DNA of 64,000 nt from Allobaculum mucilyticum (GCF_022701195.1 NZ_CP078089.1:1116001-1180000); one strand, 5' to 3'; positions 45,947 through 55,519 are shown, counted from the stretch's first letter. The notes: a model not told the origin generated them from the sequence alone. Numbers and translations: made by a program.

Positions 45947-46732
45947 TTACGCCTCCGCGCCTGGCTGTTCCCCGGCGTAGACAAGAATGGCCGAGATGTT
46001 GTCTTTCTCCTGACGCTTCTTATCTTCTTCAATGAGCGCCCGCAGATTGCGGTGCATATCCCCAGTTCCGCGCTGACTGCCCGGACCGAGCAAGTTGTAG
46101 ATTTCCTGCGGGGAAATGACATGACGGAATCCGTCGGAGCAGAGCAGATAGGTTCCAGGAACTGTGGTTCCAAGAATGATATCCGGTTCAACTTTCTGCG
46201 AAGCGCCGACGCACTGCAGAAGCATGCTTCTGCGGCGGTCTACTTTCGCCTGCTCAGGGGTCATCCGGCCCATGGCAATTTCTCTGGCAACAAAGGTCTG
46301 GTCGTTGGTGACCTGTTCGATGTGATCGGTCATCAGATACAGACGGGAGTCGCCGACATGAACGCAGACAAATTCGTTGTCCACGATCAGAAGCGCGGTT
46401 ACGGTTGTTCCCAGGCTGATATCAATGGATACGCCATAGTTGTAAATCGTTTCGTTGAGCGTAACGAGCATCTTGGCAAGACGTTCGCCGATGACACGCA
46501 GATCGAGGTTGTCCATCTGAAGCGGGAGCTCCTCATCAAACCAGCGGTCGAATACCCGTACTACGGTGGCACTGGCCAGTTCGCCCTTGGACAGACCGCC
46601 CATTCCGTCACAGACGACGGCGAGCATCACTTCTTTGTTGTCGCAGGCAGCGTGCCTGTAAAGCAGGCTGTCCTGATTCGTCGCTTTGCGCAGTCCGACA
46701 TCTGTCTGGGCTGCAGCCGCAAATCGCAGCAT
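45947..46732 (-). CDS. PP2C-type Ser/Thr phosphatase
   Basis: 261 residues, cytosolic. The PPM motifs appear in order: TDVGLRKATNQDS, VCDGMGG with metal Asp42, SLGTTVTALLI, HVGDSRLYL, LLCSDG and KDNISAILV. It should dephosphorylate the adjacent kinase and its substrates, as PrpC does for PrkC. AAGGA lies seven bases before the ATG. The kinase follows three bases after its stop. Confidence 0.94.
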   Translation of the reverse strand: MLRFAAAAQTDVGLRKATNQDSLLYRHAACDNKEVMLAVVCDGMGGLSKGELASATVVRVFDRWFDEELPLQMDNLDLRVIGERLAKMLVTLNETIYNYGVSIDISLGTTVTALLIVDNEFVCVHVGDSRLYLMTDHIEQVTNDQTFVAREIAMGRMTPEQAKVDRRRSMLLQCVGASQKVEPDIILGTTVPGTYLLCSDGFRHVISPQEIYNLLGPGSQRGTGDMHRNLRALIEEDKKRQEKDNISAILVYAGEQPGAEA

Positions 46733-46945
46733 AGTGAGTTCCTTTCCTGCCCGGATGCGTCCATCCGGACTCTGTTCATCTGCTCAGCCGGGCTGAGCCG
46801 GCTGATTCGTCCGGCTGTCTGCATCGGCAGTCAGCCGTTCTGTTTCTTCTAATCTCTATCTCTTGTGGTTCTCTTATATTTCTCTTGTGTGGCTTCTTTT
46901 CTTCTTTATTTATTACTGATTTATTTATTACTGACGCCTGTGGGC

Positions 46946-48364
46946 TCAGCTCGAGGTGAAGATGAATTCTTCATCTGCAAGCATCAGACGGTCGCCGCTG
47001 TTGATCGGGAAGTTTACATTCGGTGTCAGGACGGTGCCGTTGACATAGGTTTTGTTCATCGAGTTGCGGTCAACGACATAGCCTCTGCCATTCTGGAAAA
47101 CCAGATCAGCATGTGCGCGGCCGACAGCCGTGTTGCCGCGGATCTGATAGTCGCTCTTCTTGTCGCGGCCTAAACGGAAGACTGAACGGTTAACAGGAAT
47201 CTGTTCATTCGTGCTGGTCCGTCTCAGAAGACCCCACTGCTGGAAGTCCTGTGCACCGGAATTCATTCCGTTCATGCTATTCATGGAATTCATGCTGTTC
47301 ATGCTGTTCATGCTGTTCATGCCGTTCATGGCATTCATTCCGCCATCCATGAGCATCGTGTCGCTGTCCATCAGCGCATTGTCGATGACCATGGTTTCGC
47401 CAAATTCAGCAGAAAGCGTCGGCATGGAAGGACCGGCAGGTCTTGGAGCCTGGCCAAAGCCCTGAACTGGCATGCCATTTCCCTGCGGCATGCCGCCCGG
47501 TCTGTTATCTGGCATACGGTTTGGCATTGGCTGCATGTTCACCTGCATTCCGCTGTTTGGCATGCCCATTGGCATACCGCCTGGCTGCATTCCCATCGGC
47601 TGCATGCCTGCCGGCTGCATCATGGGTCCGTTGGATCCTGGACCGCCTGGCATCATGCCGTTGGGCTGTCCTTGCGGATGAGGCTGCGGGCCGCCGCGGT
47701 TGATGAAAGCACTCGGGCTGGTTCTTGCAACGCCAAGACGTTTGACTTTCTTGACAATTTCCGGATTTCTCTGGTTTACAAACTCTTCAAGATTCGAGCA
47801 GACCTGCTTGGTGTGCTGGCTGATTTCTGCATCCCGGCGGATCGGGTCGATCATATCGACATTCAGAATTGGGATCTGGCTCATCCGGTGCATGAATTCG
47901 TCACGGACACGGGCGGCCATTTCAGAGTCCGGAATGAACATCTGACATACCTGATCCAGGAATGCACGGATATCAACATAAGGAACATCGACCATCATCG
48001 GTACAAAAAGGAAATACATCTCTGTTGTCGCGAGATTGATGAAGACGTGTTCCGGATCAAAATCGACAAATCCAAGCGGGATATGCTGCTGATCCATCCG
48101 GCTTGTCAGGTCAACGGCCTGCATGACCATTTTGAAAAAGGCTTCAGCCGGCAATGGTCCGGACAGCCAGTTTGAAAGCGGAACTGCAGCCGGTCCGGAA
48201 AATTCAACGCTGTTGTTTTTTACAGATTCCTGAATCGGCCGAAACAGACCGCGAACTTCAACATCGGAGAAAAAGCCGATGCCGCCGCGGTCGATCTTGC
48301 ATCCCCGCGGCAATTTAGCACGAATGACAATCTTGTTATCGTACTGTTTGACTTTGATTTTCAT
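46946..48364 (-). CDS. Protein with N-terminal DUF6382/EssB-like domain and C-terminal FHA domain
   Basis: 472 residues. The N-terminal 170 residues (PRGCKIDRGGIGFFSDVEVRG to FINLATTEMYFLFVP) recall the pseudokinase-like module found before FHA domains in Bacillota. A linker rich in Met/Gly/Pro/Asn/Gln follows and includes a run of NSM units. The FHA domain is at about 385-472 (RLGRDKKSDYQ, RAHADL, NKTYVNG). The usual Ser of SRxH is Gly and the NGT is NKT, so phosphothreonine binding may be weakened. Two Thr sites before the run (ETMVIDN, DTMLMDG) match the adaptor's motif style. The start MKIK has AGGGGA upstream; ATGs at 48415/48412 with AAAGGA are alternatives. It heads the FHA-PP2C-kinase-adaptor series. 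Confidence 0.8.
   Translation of the reverse strand: MKIKVKQYDNKIVIRAKLPRGCKIDRGGIGFFSDVEVRGLFRPIQESVKNNSVEFSGPAAVPLSNWLSGPLPAEAFFKMVMQAVDLTSRMDQQHIPLGFVDFDPEHVFINLATTEMYFLFVPMMVDVPYVDIRAFLDQVCQMFIPDSEMAARVRDEFMHRMSQIPILNVDMIDPIRRDAEISQHTKQVCSNLEEFVNQRNPEIVKKVKRLGVARTSPSAFINRGGPQPHPQGQPNGMMPGGPGSNGPMMQPAGMQPMGMQPGGMPMGMPNSGMQVNMQPMPNRMPDNRPGGMPQGNGMPVQGFGQAPRPAGPSMPTLSAEFGETMVIDNALMDSDTMLMDGGMNAMNGMNSMNSMNSMNSMNSMNGMNSGAQDFQQWGLLRRTSTNEQIPVNRSVFRLGRDKKSDYQIRGNTAVGRAHADLVFQNGRGYVVDRNSMNKTYVNGTVLTPNVNFPINSGDRLMLADEEFIFTSS
47275..47342. repeat. Nine-base tandem repeats encoding (NSM)n / (NGM)n
   Basis: ATTCATGCT-type 9-mers are repeated about seven times with small changes and encode an Asn-Ser-Met run between the linker and the FHA domain. 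Length changes here would stay in frame. Confidence 0.75.
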
Positions 48365-48775
48365 ATTCAGATTCCCCTGCCTTCTCTTTCCCGCTCCGGT
48401 CTGCTGCGTCATCATGCTGTCCTTTTTTGTGCCAAAAAAAGAGACAGCCGGACACGGCTTCCGGAACTGCAAGATGTTCTGTAAATTAATTAAAGAATTT
48501 TTTAAATAAAATAGATTTTTCAGTTATATAAATATCTATCATGGCAGTGTAGTATTTAAAAATTCTGCTTATTCTTATTTAAGATACTATGCAAATCCGC
48601 ATCCGCAAAAGATATTTTTCTCTGATTGTTAGTTCTTGAGCTGAATCATCATAATTTATTACATTAATCTTCAAACATGGTCTAAGATATTTTCACATTT
48701 CTCTAGTAGAAGAAATACATGCTACTTTCAGATACACTGATATTCAGATAAATCTGTCAGAAAGGAGGATGCTCT
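48365..48775. other. Divergent promoter region of the two FHA arms
   Basis: AT-rich (especially 48480-48700), placed between the minus-strand FHA-PP2C-kinase unit and the plus-strand FHA genes, so it should hold both promoters. Several TATAAA/TAATTT words occur, but I cannot choose a reliable -35/-10 pair. Confidence 0.5.
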
Positions 48776-50719
48776 ATGCCGCCTTACAGCGACAATTGCC
48801 AGACCGCGCCGGTTGTCCTTGAAAACGAACTTGGGCAGATGCAGAGATTCAACGGACCATTTGTCTGTGCAGGACGCCGGCAGGGATGCGATCTTTATCT
48901 GGAAGATCCGCAGGTCAGCCGGGATCACTTCAATCTGTTCTGGCAGGACGGAACCTGGATGATCCAGGATACATCCGCCAACGGAACATTCCTGAATGGT
49001 GTCCGTCTTACCCGCAATACAGCCGCACCGCTGACTGAAGGCACAAAAATCGGCATCCGCATCCGGACAGGGTCCAGCGCCGGATCTGCATACTATAAAA
49101 ATATAGAATGGACCGTTCACCTTTCTGACAGACCGCCAGCGGAGAACCTGTATCTGGGAACGATCTGGTTCGATCTCTCGCTGAACGGAACGTCTTCTGC
49201 CATTGACCTCAACAAGCTGCTTGAACAGCAGGGATTCATTCTTTCAAGAGATCCGCTGATCCTTGAGCAGCGTTCGAATTCATGGATTCTGCGTCAGAGC
49301 CGGGAAAACCGGCCGATTCAGAATGGCACGAATCTGACGACCGACTCCGGTCTCCATCTTTACTTTGGAAAGAACAGCGAACCGGAGATTCTCTCCAGTC
49401 TTACACGCGCCACAACGGCGTTCAGTCTGTACCATCATGATCCGGCCAGCCGCCATACCAGACAGGAACTTCTTGCCTGCATGAATTCAATGAACCTCTA
49501 TATTCCTGTTCTGCCTGTGCCAAAAAAGCTGAATCTCCCGTTTGGAAATGGAACATTTGCGGTCGGTTCTCCTTTTGGTCATCTGCCCGGCATGTTCCCG
49601 ATCCTGTTTTTCCCCAATGGCAGTCAGCGTCCCATGACCCCGCTGTTCTTTGACCCGCGTACCCTTCGTTCCATGTTTCCCCAGGCAATGATCGTCGTAA
49701 CAACCGGCGTTCGCTATGTCGACATTCACCTTGGTTCACAGAGTGATTCCAGAATTGGTACCCTTCTTGTCTCAACAGACGGAAAAGGAGCCGAACTTGA
49801 CCGCGGTTTCTTTACGGGAGATGACCCTGATCCTGATCCTCGCCATGTGCTTAATGCCGACCCCCCGTTTCCTCCCGGAGACGAGCCAACGGGTTCCGGC
49901 TGGACTCCCCAGAGACTTGCCTCAAAAGTTACCGAGCTGTCTAACGGTCAGTTCGAAGTGCTGACTACATACCCTTCTACGATCACAAAAGATAAAGCCA
50001 ATCTGATGGGACGTCGAACCGGATCGGTTGAATTTGTCCGCATCAGCATCGACTTCAATCCTGACCGCTTCAGCCAGTCGGGTCATACCGGCGGCGGATC
50101 GCTGTTTGATCAGTTCATCAATCTGCAGCACCCCTGTCTGCAGCGTCCCTGTTTCTACAACCGGGATCATGAATGCATGGTCTTTATCTACCCCAGCCTG
50201 AAGCTTTCCCTGCTCAGAGGTGAAATTGATGCGACCGGAAGCTATGAACGGGCCAAAGCCCTGGCAATTACCCTGCAGATTCTCAATTTTCTGAAGTATC
50301 TGTATTCACAGCCTGTTCCGATGCTTCTGCGCCAGATCGATCCGGACAGTTTCTACATCACACAGGACGGCCGCGTAATCTGTGCCTCGCTGCTGAGTCT
50401 GAACGATATTCTCCTTCCAGGAGAAGCGGATCCGATCAGCGGCAGTCCATATACGGCACCAGAAGTGTTCACCAAAAAGCAGGACATCTGTTCTTCCGTC
50501 TACTCTGTCGGCATGATGGCACTCTATCTGGTTACCGGACAGAATCCGGGAGAACTCATCAGTGCTTATGGTTCAGACATCAAGGTGAAAAAGCTCGGCT
50601 ATGACGTATCGCAGGCTTTCGATCACTTCATCCGAAAGAGCATCCGCCCCGCTTCAAGCGCGCGCTACCAGAATCTTGAAGAATGCATTGATGAAATCCG
50701 TGCCGCTGCTGCCCCATAG
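48776..50719 (+). CDS. FHA domain protein with C-terminal pseudokinase-like domain
   Basis: 647 residues, cytosolic. A complete FHA domain (1-105) has CAGRRQGCDLYLED, QVSRDHFNLFW and SANGTFLNG, all key residues present. A middle region (about 200-320) is beta-rich and resembles the SseB N-terminal type at LYIPVLPVPKK and MTPLFFDPRTL, with low certainty. The last 180 residues align in layout with a Ser/Thr kinase C-lobe (PYTAPEVFTKKQDICSSVYSVGMMALYLVTG, then an Arg-rich end), but the catalytic loop reads LRQIDPDSFYI and no DFG is found, so it cannot be an ordinary kinase. AAAGGAGG lies seven bases before the ATG. It probably scaffolds phosphoproteins. Confidence 0.8.
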   Translation: MPPYSDNCQTAPVVLENELGQMQRFNGPFVCAGRRQGCDLYLEDPQVSRDHFNLFWQDGTWMIQDTSANGTFLNGVRLTRNTAAPLTEGTKIGIRIRTGSSAGSAYYKNIEWTVHLSDRPPAENLYLGTIWFDLSLNGTSSAIDLNKLLEQQGFILSRDPLILEQRSNSWILRQSRENRPIQNGTNLTTDSGLHLYFGKNSEPEILSSLTRATTAFSLYHHDPASRHTRQELLACMNSMNLYIPVLPVPKKLNLPFGNGTFAVGSPFGHLPGMFPILFFPNGSQRPMTPLFFDPRTLRSMFPQAMIVVTTGVRYVDIHLGSQSDSRIGTLLVSTDGKGAELDRGFFTGDDPDPDPRHVLNADPPFPPGDEPTGSGWTPQRLASKVTELSNGQFEVLTTYPSTITKDKANLMGRRTGSVEFVRISIDFNPDRFSQSGHTGGGSLFDQFINLQHPCLQRPCFYNRDHECMVFIYPSLKLSLLRGEIDATGSYERAKALAITLQILNFLKYLYSQPVPMLLRQIDPDSFYITQDGRVICASLLSLNDILLPGEADPISGSPYTAPEVFTKKQDICSSVYSVGMMALYLVTGQNPGELISAYGSDIKVKKLGYDVSQAFDHFIRKSIRPASSARYQNLEECIDEIRAAAAP

Positions 50720-51029
50720 AACAACTGAGCTGAACACGCATAACATCTGTCCAGAAAAATAAAAGCGGACAGACACATTCTTACCGCCTGATCGGTCGAC
50801 CGGCTTTCGGGGGTGACAATGGGTCTGCTCGCTTTTCTCTGTTTAAAACCCATCTGACAGACTGGACAGAAGTAGCAGAAAAGCCGTCAGAAACGATGAT
50901 AAAATTCGTTTTCGGTTTCAATGTCTGTATTTGGGTCGTATAAAAATATTACAGGAATAATTGCGGCTCGCCGTCAGTATGCAGGATTCGCTCTGAGAGG
51001 TGATGTTCTGCATGGAAGGAGGAATCTGC
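50720..51029. other. Spacer between the two plus-strand FHA genes
   Basis: About 310 bases without a gene. A TATAAAAATATT word near 50940 may be a -10 for the FHA-kinase gene. A GC-rich hairpin-like stretch (GATCGGTCGACCGG near 50790) is present without a T-run. Confidence 0.35.
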
Positions 51030-52568
51030 GTGATTTTTAACACAGACCAAAAAGACAGCTCTGCACTCGTCCAGGACGGGCAGTCCGCTGCAAATGACCA
51101 ATGCTATATGCCAGGCTCCGGCCCATCTGCAGGAAAAGGCTCCCGTGCAATGCGACGGTACGGCCTGTTCGGCTGGCACAAAGGCAGCCGAAGCAGTGAA
51201 AGCAGTCAGCCACAGCCGCAAATTCAGCCAAACCGCCCGTCACCTTCAGATACCGTTCTGCTTCCGCAGAGTGAACTTGGCCCTGAGCTGAGTTCAGGTA
51301 CAAGTGATGGCACCGCCGGTTCAACGACTTCCCAGACTGGCAGCATCAACGTCGGTCTTCGTTTTATCGGAAGTCCGGAAAAGAAAGAATTTCCAGGACC
51401 CCGGGTCGTTCTTGGCCGTGAAGGCGATTTCTTCGTCACGGATCCAAAACGCACCGTTTCCCGCGTCCATGCGGAAATCACCTGGAATAAAACAAGGAAG
51501 AAATGGGTTCTGCTTGACCGTTCAGCAAACGGAACCTTCCTGAATGGCAAACGCATCGTCTCCGGAACCGCTGCTCCATTAAAGAATGGAGACAGAATCC
51601 GTCTGGCCTGCGCACAGGAAATTGAAATTTTTCTTCCGAAAACAAGTGAAGAAAAGCTTCCGCCTGAAATCATGAACGATAAACAGATGTCGCTCAATGG
51701 CAGAACGCTGCGCGGTATCCGGGTTCTCAATGAAATCGGCCGCGGCGGCTTCTCCAAAGTCTATGTAGCCGTTACACCCGATGATCAGCTGATCTGCATT
51801 AAGCATCTTGCCGGCAAAGGCGCAACGCCGCAGAACCTGCAGGAATTCATCGACAGCATCAACTCCGACAACCCGCCGATGTTTGCTGAACATCAGTCCA
51901 GCAAGCTCCGTATTTCAGAAAACGAATACAGCATGGTCAGTCAGTTCAGACACCCGGGCATTCTGCATGTTTTCGAAAAATTCGCAGCGCCCGAGCACAT
52001 CATGATCTTCATGGAACTGCTCGACGGACCGACGCTTCATCAGATGATTAACGACGTCCGCCGGATTGACCCGCTTCTTGTCACGGATATTTCCATTCAG
52101 ATCGCATCGATTCTTGCCTACTTGCATACCCTGCCAAGACCGGTTGTCTACCGTGACCTCAAACCGATCAACCTGATTATTACCAGAGATGAAAAAGTGC
52201 ACCTGCTCGACTTCGGTATTTCTGAATATTATGTTCCGGGTCAGGCTGATGCCAACCCATGCCATACCGAAGGCTATTCAGCCCCGGAGCAGGACAACCA
52301 GCATTCAACGCCTCTTTCTGATCTATATTCTCTGGGCGTTACCATGTTCGTTGCTCTGACCGGACGTTCCGTTACCCGGCTGAAAAACGCCAAGCCGCCT
52401 TATCACCCCGGCGACTATGTAGCTGTTCCACACGAACTCGACCAGGTGATCGCCCGCCTGACCGAACCCAATCCCGCCATGCGTTTCCAGAGTGCTAACG
52501 AAGTTGTTCAGGCTCTGCTTGACGTACAGTACCGGATCGGCAAACCAGGCCCCTGGTTCAGCAACTGA
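51030..52568 (+). CDS. Soluble Ser/Thr kinase with N-terminal FHA domain
   Basis: 512 residues. A disordered start contains SDTVLLPQ, another Thr-x-x-Leu site. The FHA domain (about 110-200) has VVLGREGDFFV, TVSRVHAEI and SANGTFLNG intact. The kinase (about 230-490) has GRGGFSKVY, IKHL with Lys258, YRDLKPIN, LDFGISEYY and EGYSAPEQD. There is no membrane span. The kinase appears active, and the FHA could recruit primed substrates or the kinase's own phosphorylated tail. The start is GTG at 51030, since AAGGAGG lies seven bases upstream and the earlier in-frame ATGs have no such site. A 47-base spacer leads to the repeat protein. Confidence 0.9.
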   Translation: MIFNTDQKDSSALVQDGQSAANDQCYMPGSGPSAGKGSRAMRRYGLFGWHKGSRSSESSQPQPQIQPNRPSPSDTVLLPQSELGPELSSGTSDGTAGSTTSQTGSINVGLRFIGSPEKKEFPGPRVVLGREGDFFVTDPKRTVSRVHAEITWNKTRKKWVLLDRSANGTFLNGKRIVSGTAAPLKNGDRIRLACAQEIEIFLPKTSEEKLPPEIMNDKQMSLNGRTLRGIRVLNEIGRGGFSKVYVAVTPDDQLICIKHLAGKGATPQNLQEFIDSINSDNPPMFAEHQSSKLRISENEYSMVSQFRHPGILHVFEKFAAPEHIMIFMELLDGPTLHQMINDVRRIDPLLVTDISIQIASILAYLHTLPRPVVYRDLKPINLIITRDEKVHLLDFGISEYYVPGQADANPCHTEGYSAPEQDNQHSTPLSDLYSLGVTMFVALTGRSVTRLKNAKPPYHPGDYVAVPHELDQVIARLTEPNPAMRFQSANEVVQALLDVQYRIGKPGPWFSN

Positions 52569-52615
52569 TCTGCATCATCCATCATCCGTAATGGAAAAAT
52601 TTAAGGAGACTCCAT

Positions 52616-55519
52616 ATGTCCCGTAATGATGAAAGCTTATATTCCACGTCCATTCTCAGTGACGATCCAGCCGCTTCAGGTCAGCCGGAAGGACCTTCAT
52701 CCGGCGGCGGTTCTTCGTTCCAGTTTTCAAGCTGGAACGGTTCGGATAATTCCAGAAAACCATCCTGGAGTACGCAGACCGCCTTTGCCTTTGAAAGCGC
52801 AAACCAGAATCAGAATTCTTCCATGAATCAGGGCGGCCAGAATCAGAACAGTCCGTACGGAAATTCCCGCCCGCAGCAGCCGCAGAATTCCGGATTCAGT
52901 TTTGGACCGAGTGTCCAGGAGCGCCAGTCAGCTTCTGCACACCACACGCAGCCTGACCCAGCCAATGAGCCATCGCCCTACACTTCTAATGAAGCCCGCC
53001 GGCCCAGCTTCTCATCCTCTATTCTTGATGCCTATGCCCGTTCGGAAGATGGAAGCTACAGAGCCCATGCTTCTCTTGATACATACACAACAACCTTTAA
53101 GAGTCCGGAACCTGAATACCAGAATCCGAATGCTTTGTTTGGTTCTCCGTTCCCACAGAACAATGCCGGTTTCAATGCCGGATATCAGGCGCCCATCCAG
53201 GACGATGACGATCTGGATTCTGAAATGCCGACCTCTCTGCTGAACGGCCAGCCGGATTTCTCCAGATCCCATTTGGCTGCAGATGAATCAGACGATTCCG
53301 ACCTGCCAACTTCTCTGTTAAACAGACCAGCCGGCAATTCCCAGAACTCAAACGCTTCGTCTGGATCTTCTTTCTCCCAGAACAACGCCGGTTTCAATGC
53401 CGGATATCAGGCACCCGCTGAAGAAGATGACGACCTCGACTCGGAAATGCCGACGTCTCTGCTGAGCAGCCGGCCAAGTTTCTCCGGAGCGGATTCTGCT
53501 ATGGATGATGACGATGATTCTGATCTGCCAACTTCCCTGCTTGGAAGCAAACCAGATTTCTCCAGCGCTCACTTTGCGGCGAACGAACCTGACGATTCCG
53601 ACCTGCCAACTTCTCTGCTGAACAGTAACCCAAGTTTCTCCAGTTCAGACTTCGCAGCAAACGAGCCTGATGACTCTGACCTGCCAACTTCTCTGCTGAA
53701 TGGTAAGCCCAGCTTCTCCAGCTCAGACTTCGCAGCAAACGAGCCTGATGACTCTGACCTGCCAACTTCTCTGCTGAATGGTAAGCCCAGCTTCTCCAGC
53801 TCAGACTTCGCGGCAAATGAACCCGATGATTCTGACATCCCTACTTCTTTGCTGAATGGAAAGCCCAGCTTCTCCAGCTCAGACTTCTCAGCAAACGAAC
53901 CAGATGACTCCGATCTGCCAACTTCTCTGCTGAATGGTAAGCCCAGCTTCTCCAGCTCGGACTTTGCCGCGAATGAACCCGACGATTCTGATCTTCCGAC
54001 TTCTCTGCTAAACGGCAAACCGACTTTCACCAGCACAGTCTTTGGCTCAAGCGAACCGGACGATTCCGATCTGCCAACCTCTCTGCTGAACGGCAAACCA
54101 ACTTTCACCAGCACAGTCTTTAACCAAAACGAGCCGGACGATTCTGATCTTCCGACTTCTCTGCTCAACGGCAGCCACGGCTTCTCCAGTTCAGGCTTTA
54201 CCCCGAACGAACCAGTCGATTCCGTCCAGCCGACCTCCCTGGCTGGGGGCAGACCAGATTTTTCCGGTCTGAATCCGGACAATACCGTTCCATATGATTC
54301 CCCGCAGAATTTCAGCGCAGGCTATTCGATGAATAACAGTTACATGGACATCGAACCAGATCCCGTCCTTTCTGCTAATCACCCCGCTTTCCAGTCCGCA
54401 AATTCCTTTGGCGGTTTCTCTTCTGCAGACATGAATGAATCTGAGCCGCCGACTTTCCTGAACATGGAACCGGATCCGGCTTATATGAACCTGGATGCGG
54501 ATCAGACAATGCCGTACGAGCAGCGTATGAACCCCGGTTACCAGAACCAAGGCAATCCTTCTGCTTCCAGTTTCCAGAGTTCCAGCTATTTCTCATCTGC
54601 GAGCGAAACCGGCAATCCGTTCTATTCAAACCCTCAGAATGCCGGCAGATCATCCGGATCGTTCATTATGGACGATGAACCCGAAACTTCGGTCAATGAG
54701 TTCCCTGAACTGGAGGAAATGGACAGCAATCCAATTCCCGGTGCTGACGAACCCGGTTATTTCCAGTCCTCTTTTTCTGGCAGCAGCTGGAACAGTCAGG
54801 AAGTTGATGATTCACTAACCTGGTCTGCTGATCAGGGAAAACGTAATCAGGGCTGGAACGATTCGTACCATGATATGGGCGACCCGAATCAGACTCAGGT
54901 CATGGAAGACAGACGCAGACAGGCTTCCAGAAGCCAGTCTTCCGCCGCTCAGTCCGTGCATTTCTCTGCTGCCGATGCAGACTGGAACCGTAAGCAGGAT
55001 CAGTATTACGATGACCTGGATGAAGACGATATTGAAACGAACATTTATGCAGACGATCCTGTACAGGATCCAGATGCGACGAATGTTGTCTACAAAAACA
55101 TGCCCGGAAACTGGTCTGACGTTCTTGGCGATCAGTCAGACGAGGCTTCCAGACTGCCTGCCAGAGGACAGACCATCTGGATCAGGAAGGGCGAAGGCAA
55201 ATCAGTTCCTTCAGCACTCTATCTGCAGAGCATCAACTATGGCTATACAGCTGCATTAGGTCAGGAAGCTGTTCTGCTTGGCCGCGGTGAAATCTGCGAC
55301 TGGGTCATCGGCAAATGCCGCAACTCCCATTCGATCAGCCGCCAGCATGCATGGATTACCTGGGAACCGTCTCATCGTGCCTGGGCGATTCAGGATATCT
55401 CCAAAGCCGGTACAACACTGAACAACCGTCCGGTTTCGCAGGATCATTTCGTTCTGCTCAAAGAAGGAGATATTGTCCAGTTCGGCAGTTCGGATGCCTT
55501 CCGCATCCACATTGGCTGA
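52616..55519 (+). CDS. Repeat-rich scaffold with 12 PTSLL motifs and a C-terminal FHA domain
   Basis: 967 residues, no signal peptide or membrane span, with Ser, Asn, Asp and Pro dominating. Residues about 195-545 hold 12 good copies of an acidic motif [SE]-D/E-x-PTSLL plus one decayed copy (QPTSLAGG). The central copies have an exact 26-residue period (ANEPDDSDLPTSLLNGKP and SFSSSDF). In every copy Thr is followed by Leu at +3. Later sites DNTVPYD, DQTMPYE and NQTQVMED have the same acidic Thr style. The C-terminal FHA (about 870-967) has LLGRGEICDW and SISRQHAWITW, but NGT is replaced by AGT. AAGGAG lies seven bases before the ATG. It is best read as a multi-phosphorylated hub for FHA proteins. 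Confidence 0.85.
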   Translation: MSRNDESLYSTSILSDDPAASGQPEGPSSGGGSSFQFSSWNGSDNSRKPSWSTQTAFAFESANQNQNSSMNQGGQNQNSPYGNSRPQQPQNSGFSFGPSVQERQSASAHHTQPDPANEPSPYTSNEARRPSFSSSILDAYARSEDGSYRAHASLDTYTTTFKSPEPEYQNPNALFGSPFPQNNAGFNAGYQAPIQDDDDLDSEMPTSLLNGQPDFSRSHLAADESDDSDLPTSLLNRPAGNSQNSNASSGSSFSQNNAGFNAGYQAPAEEDDDLDSEMPTSLLSSRPSFSGADSAMDDDDDSDLPTSLLGSKPDFSSAHFAANEPDDSDLPTSLLNSNPSFSSSDFAANEPDDSDLPTSLLNGKPSFSSSDFAANEPDDSDLPTSLLNGKPSFSSSDFAANEPDDSDIPTSLLNGKPSFSSSDFSANEPDDSDLPTSLLNGKPSFSSSDFAANEPDDSDLPTSLLNGKPTFTSTVFGSSEPDDSDLPTSLLNGKPTFTSTVFNQNEPDDSDLPTSLLNGSHGFSSSGFTPNEPVDSVQPTSLAGGRPDFSGLNPDNTVPYDSPQNFSAGYSMNNSYMDIEPDPVLSANHPAFQSANSFGGFSSADMNESEPPTFLNMEPDPAYMNLDADQTMPYEQRMNPGYQNQGNPSASSFQSSSYFSSASETGNPFYSNPQNAGRSSGSFIMDDEPETSVNEFPELEEMDSNPIPGADEPGYFQSSFSGSSWNSQEVDDSLTWSADQGKRNQGWNDSYHDMGDPNQTQVMEDRRRQASRSQSSAAQSVHFSAADADWNRKQDQYYDDLDEDDIETNIYADDPVQDPDATNVVYKNMPGNWSDVLGDQSDEASRLPARGQTIWIRKGEGKSVPSALYLQSINYGYTAALGQEAVLLGRGEICDWVIGKCRNSHSISRQHAWITWEPSHRAWAIQDISKAGTTLNNRPVSQDHFVLLKEGDIVQFGSSDAFRIHIG
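53210..54250 (+). repeat. 78-bp tandem repeat array in the FHA scaffold gene
   Basis: Units of 78 bases (26 codons) are repeated from about 53570 to 54240 with high identity between neighbours (for example 53651 and 53729), and two looser, longer-spaced copies precede them. The copies differ at silent positions as well, so the array is not a recent single burst. Copy-number change would keep the frame. Confidence 0.88.

Noticed and set aside
53210-54250. CRISPR-like array
   Set aside because: Units are contiguous 78-bp coding repeats without spacers of unique sequence, and no cas genes are present.
53569-54282. Antisense frame with its own Ser/Glu/Leu repeats (GREVGRSESSGSF)
   Set aside because: It mirrors the 78-bp repeat array of the FHA scaffold gene. 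Any frame through this array is repetitive.
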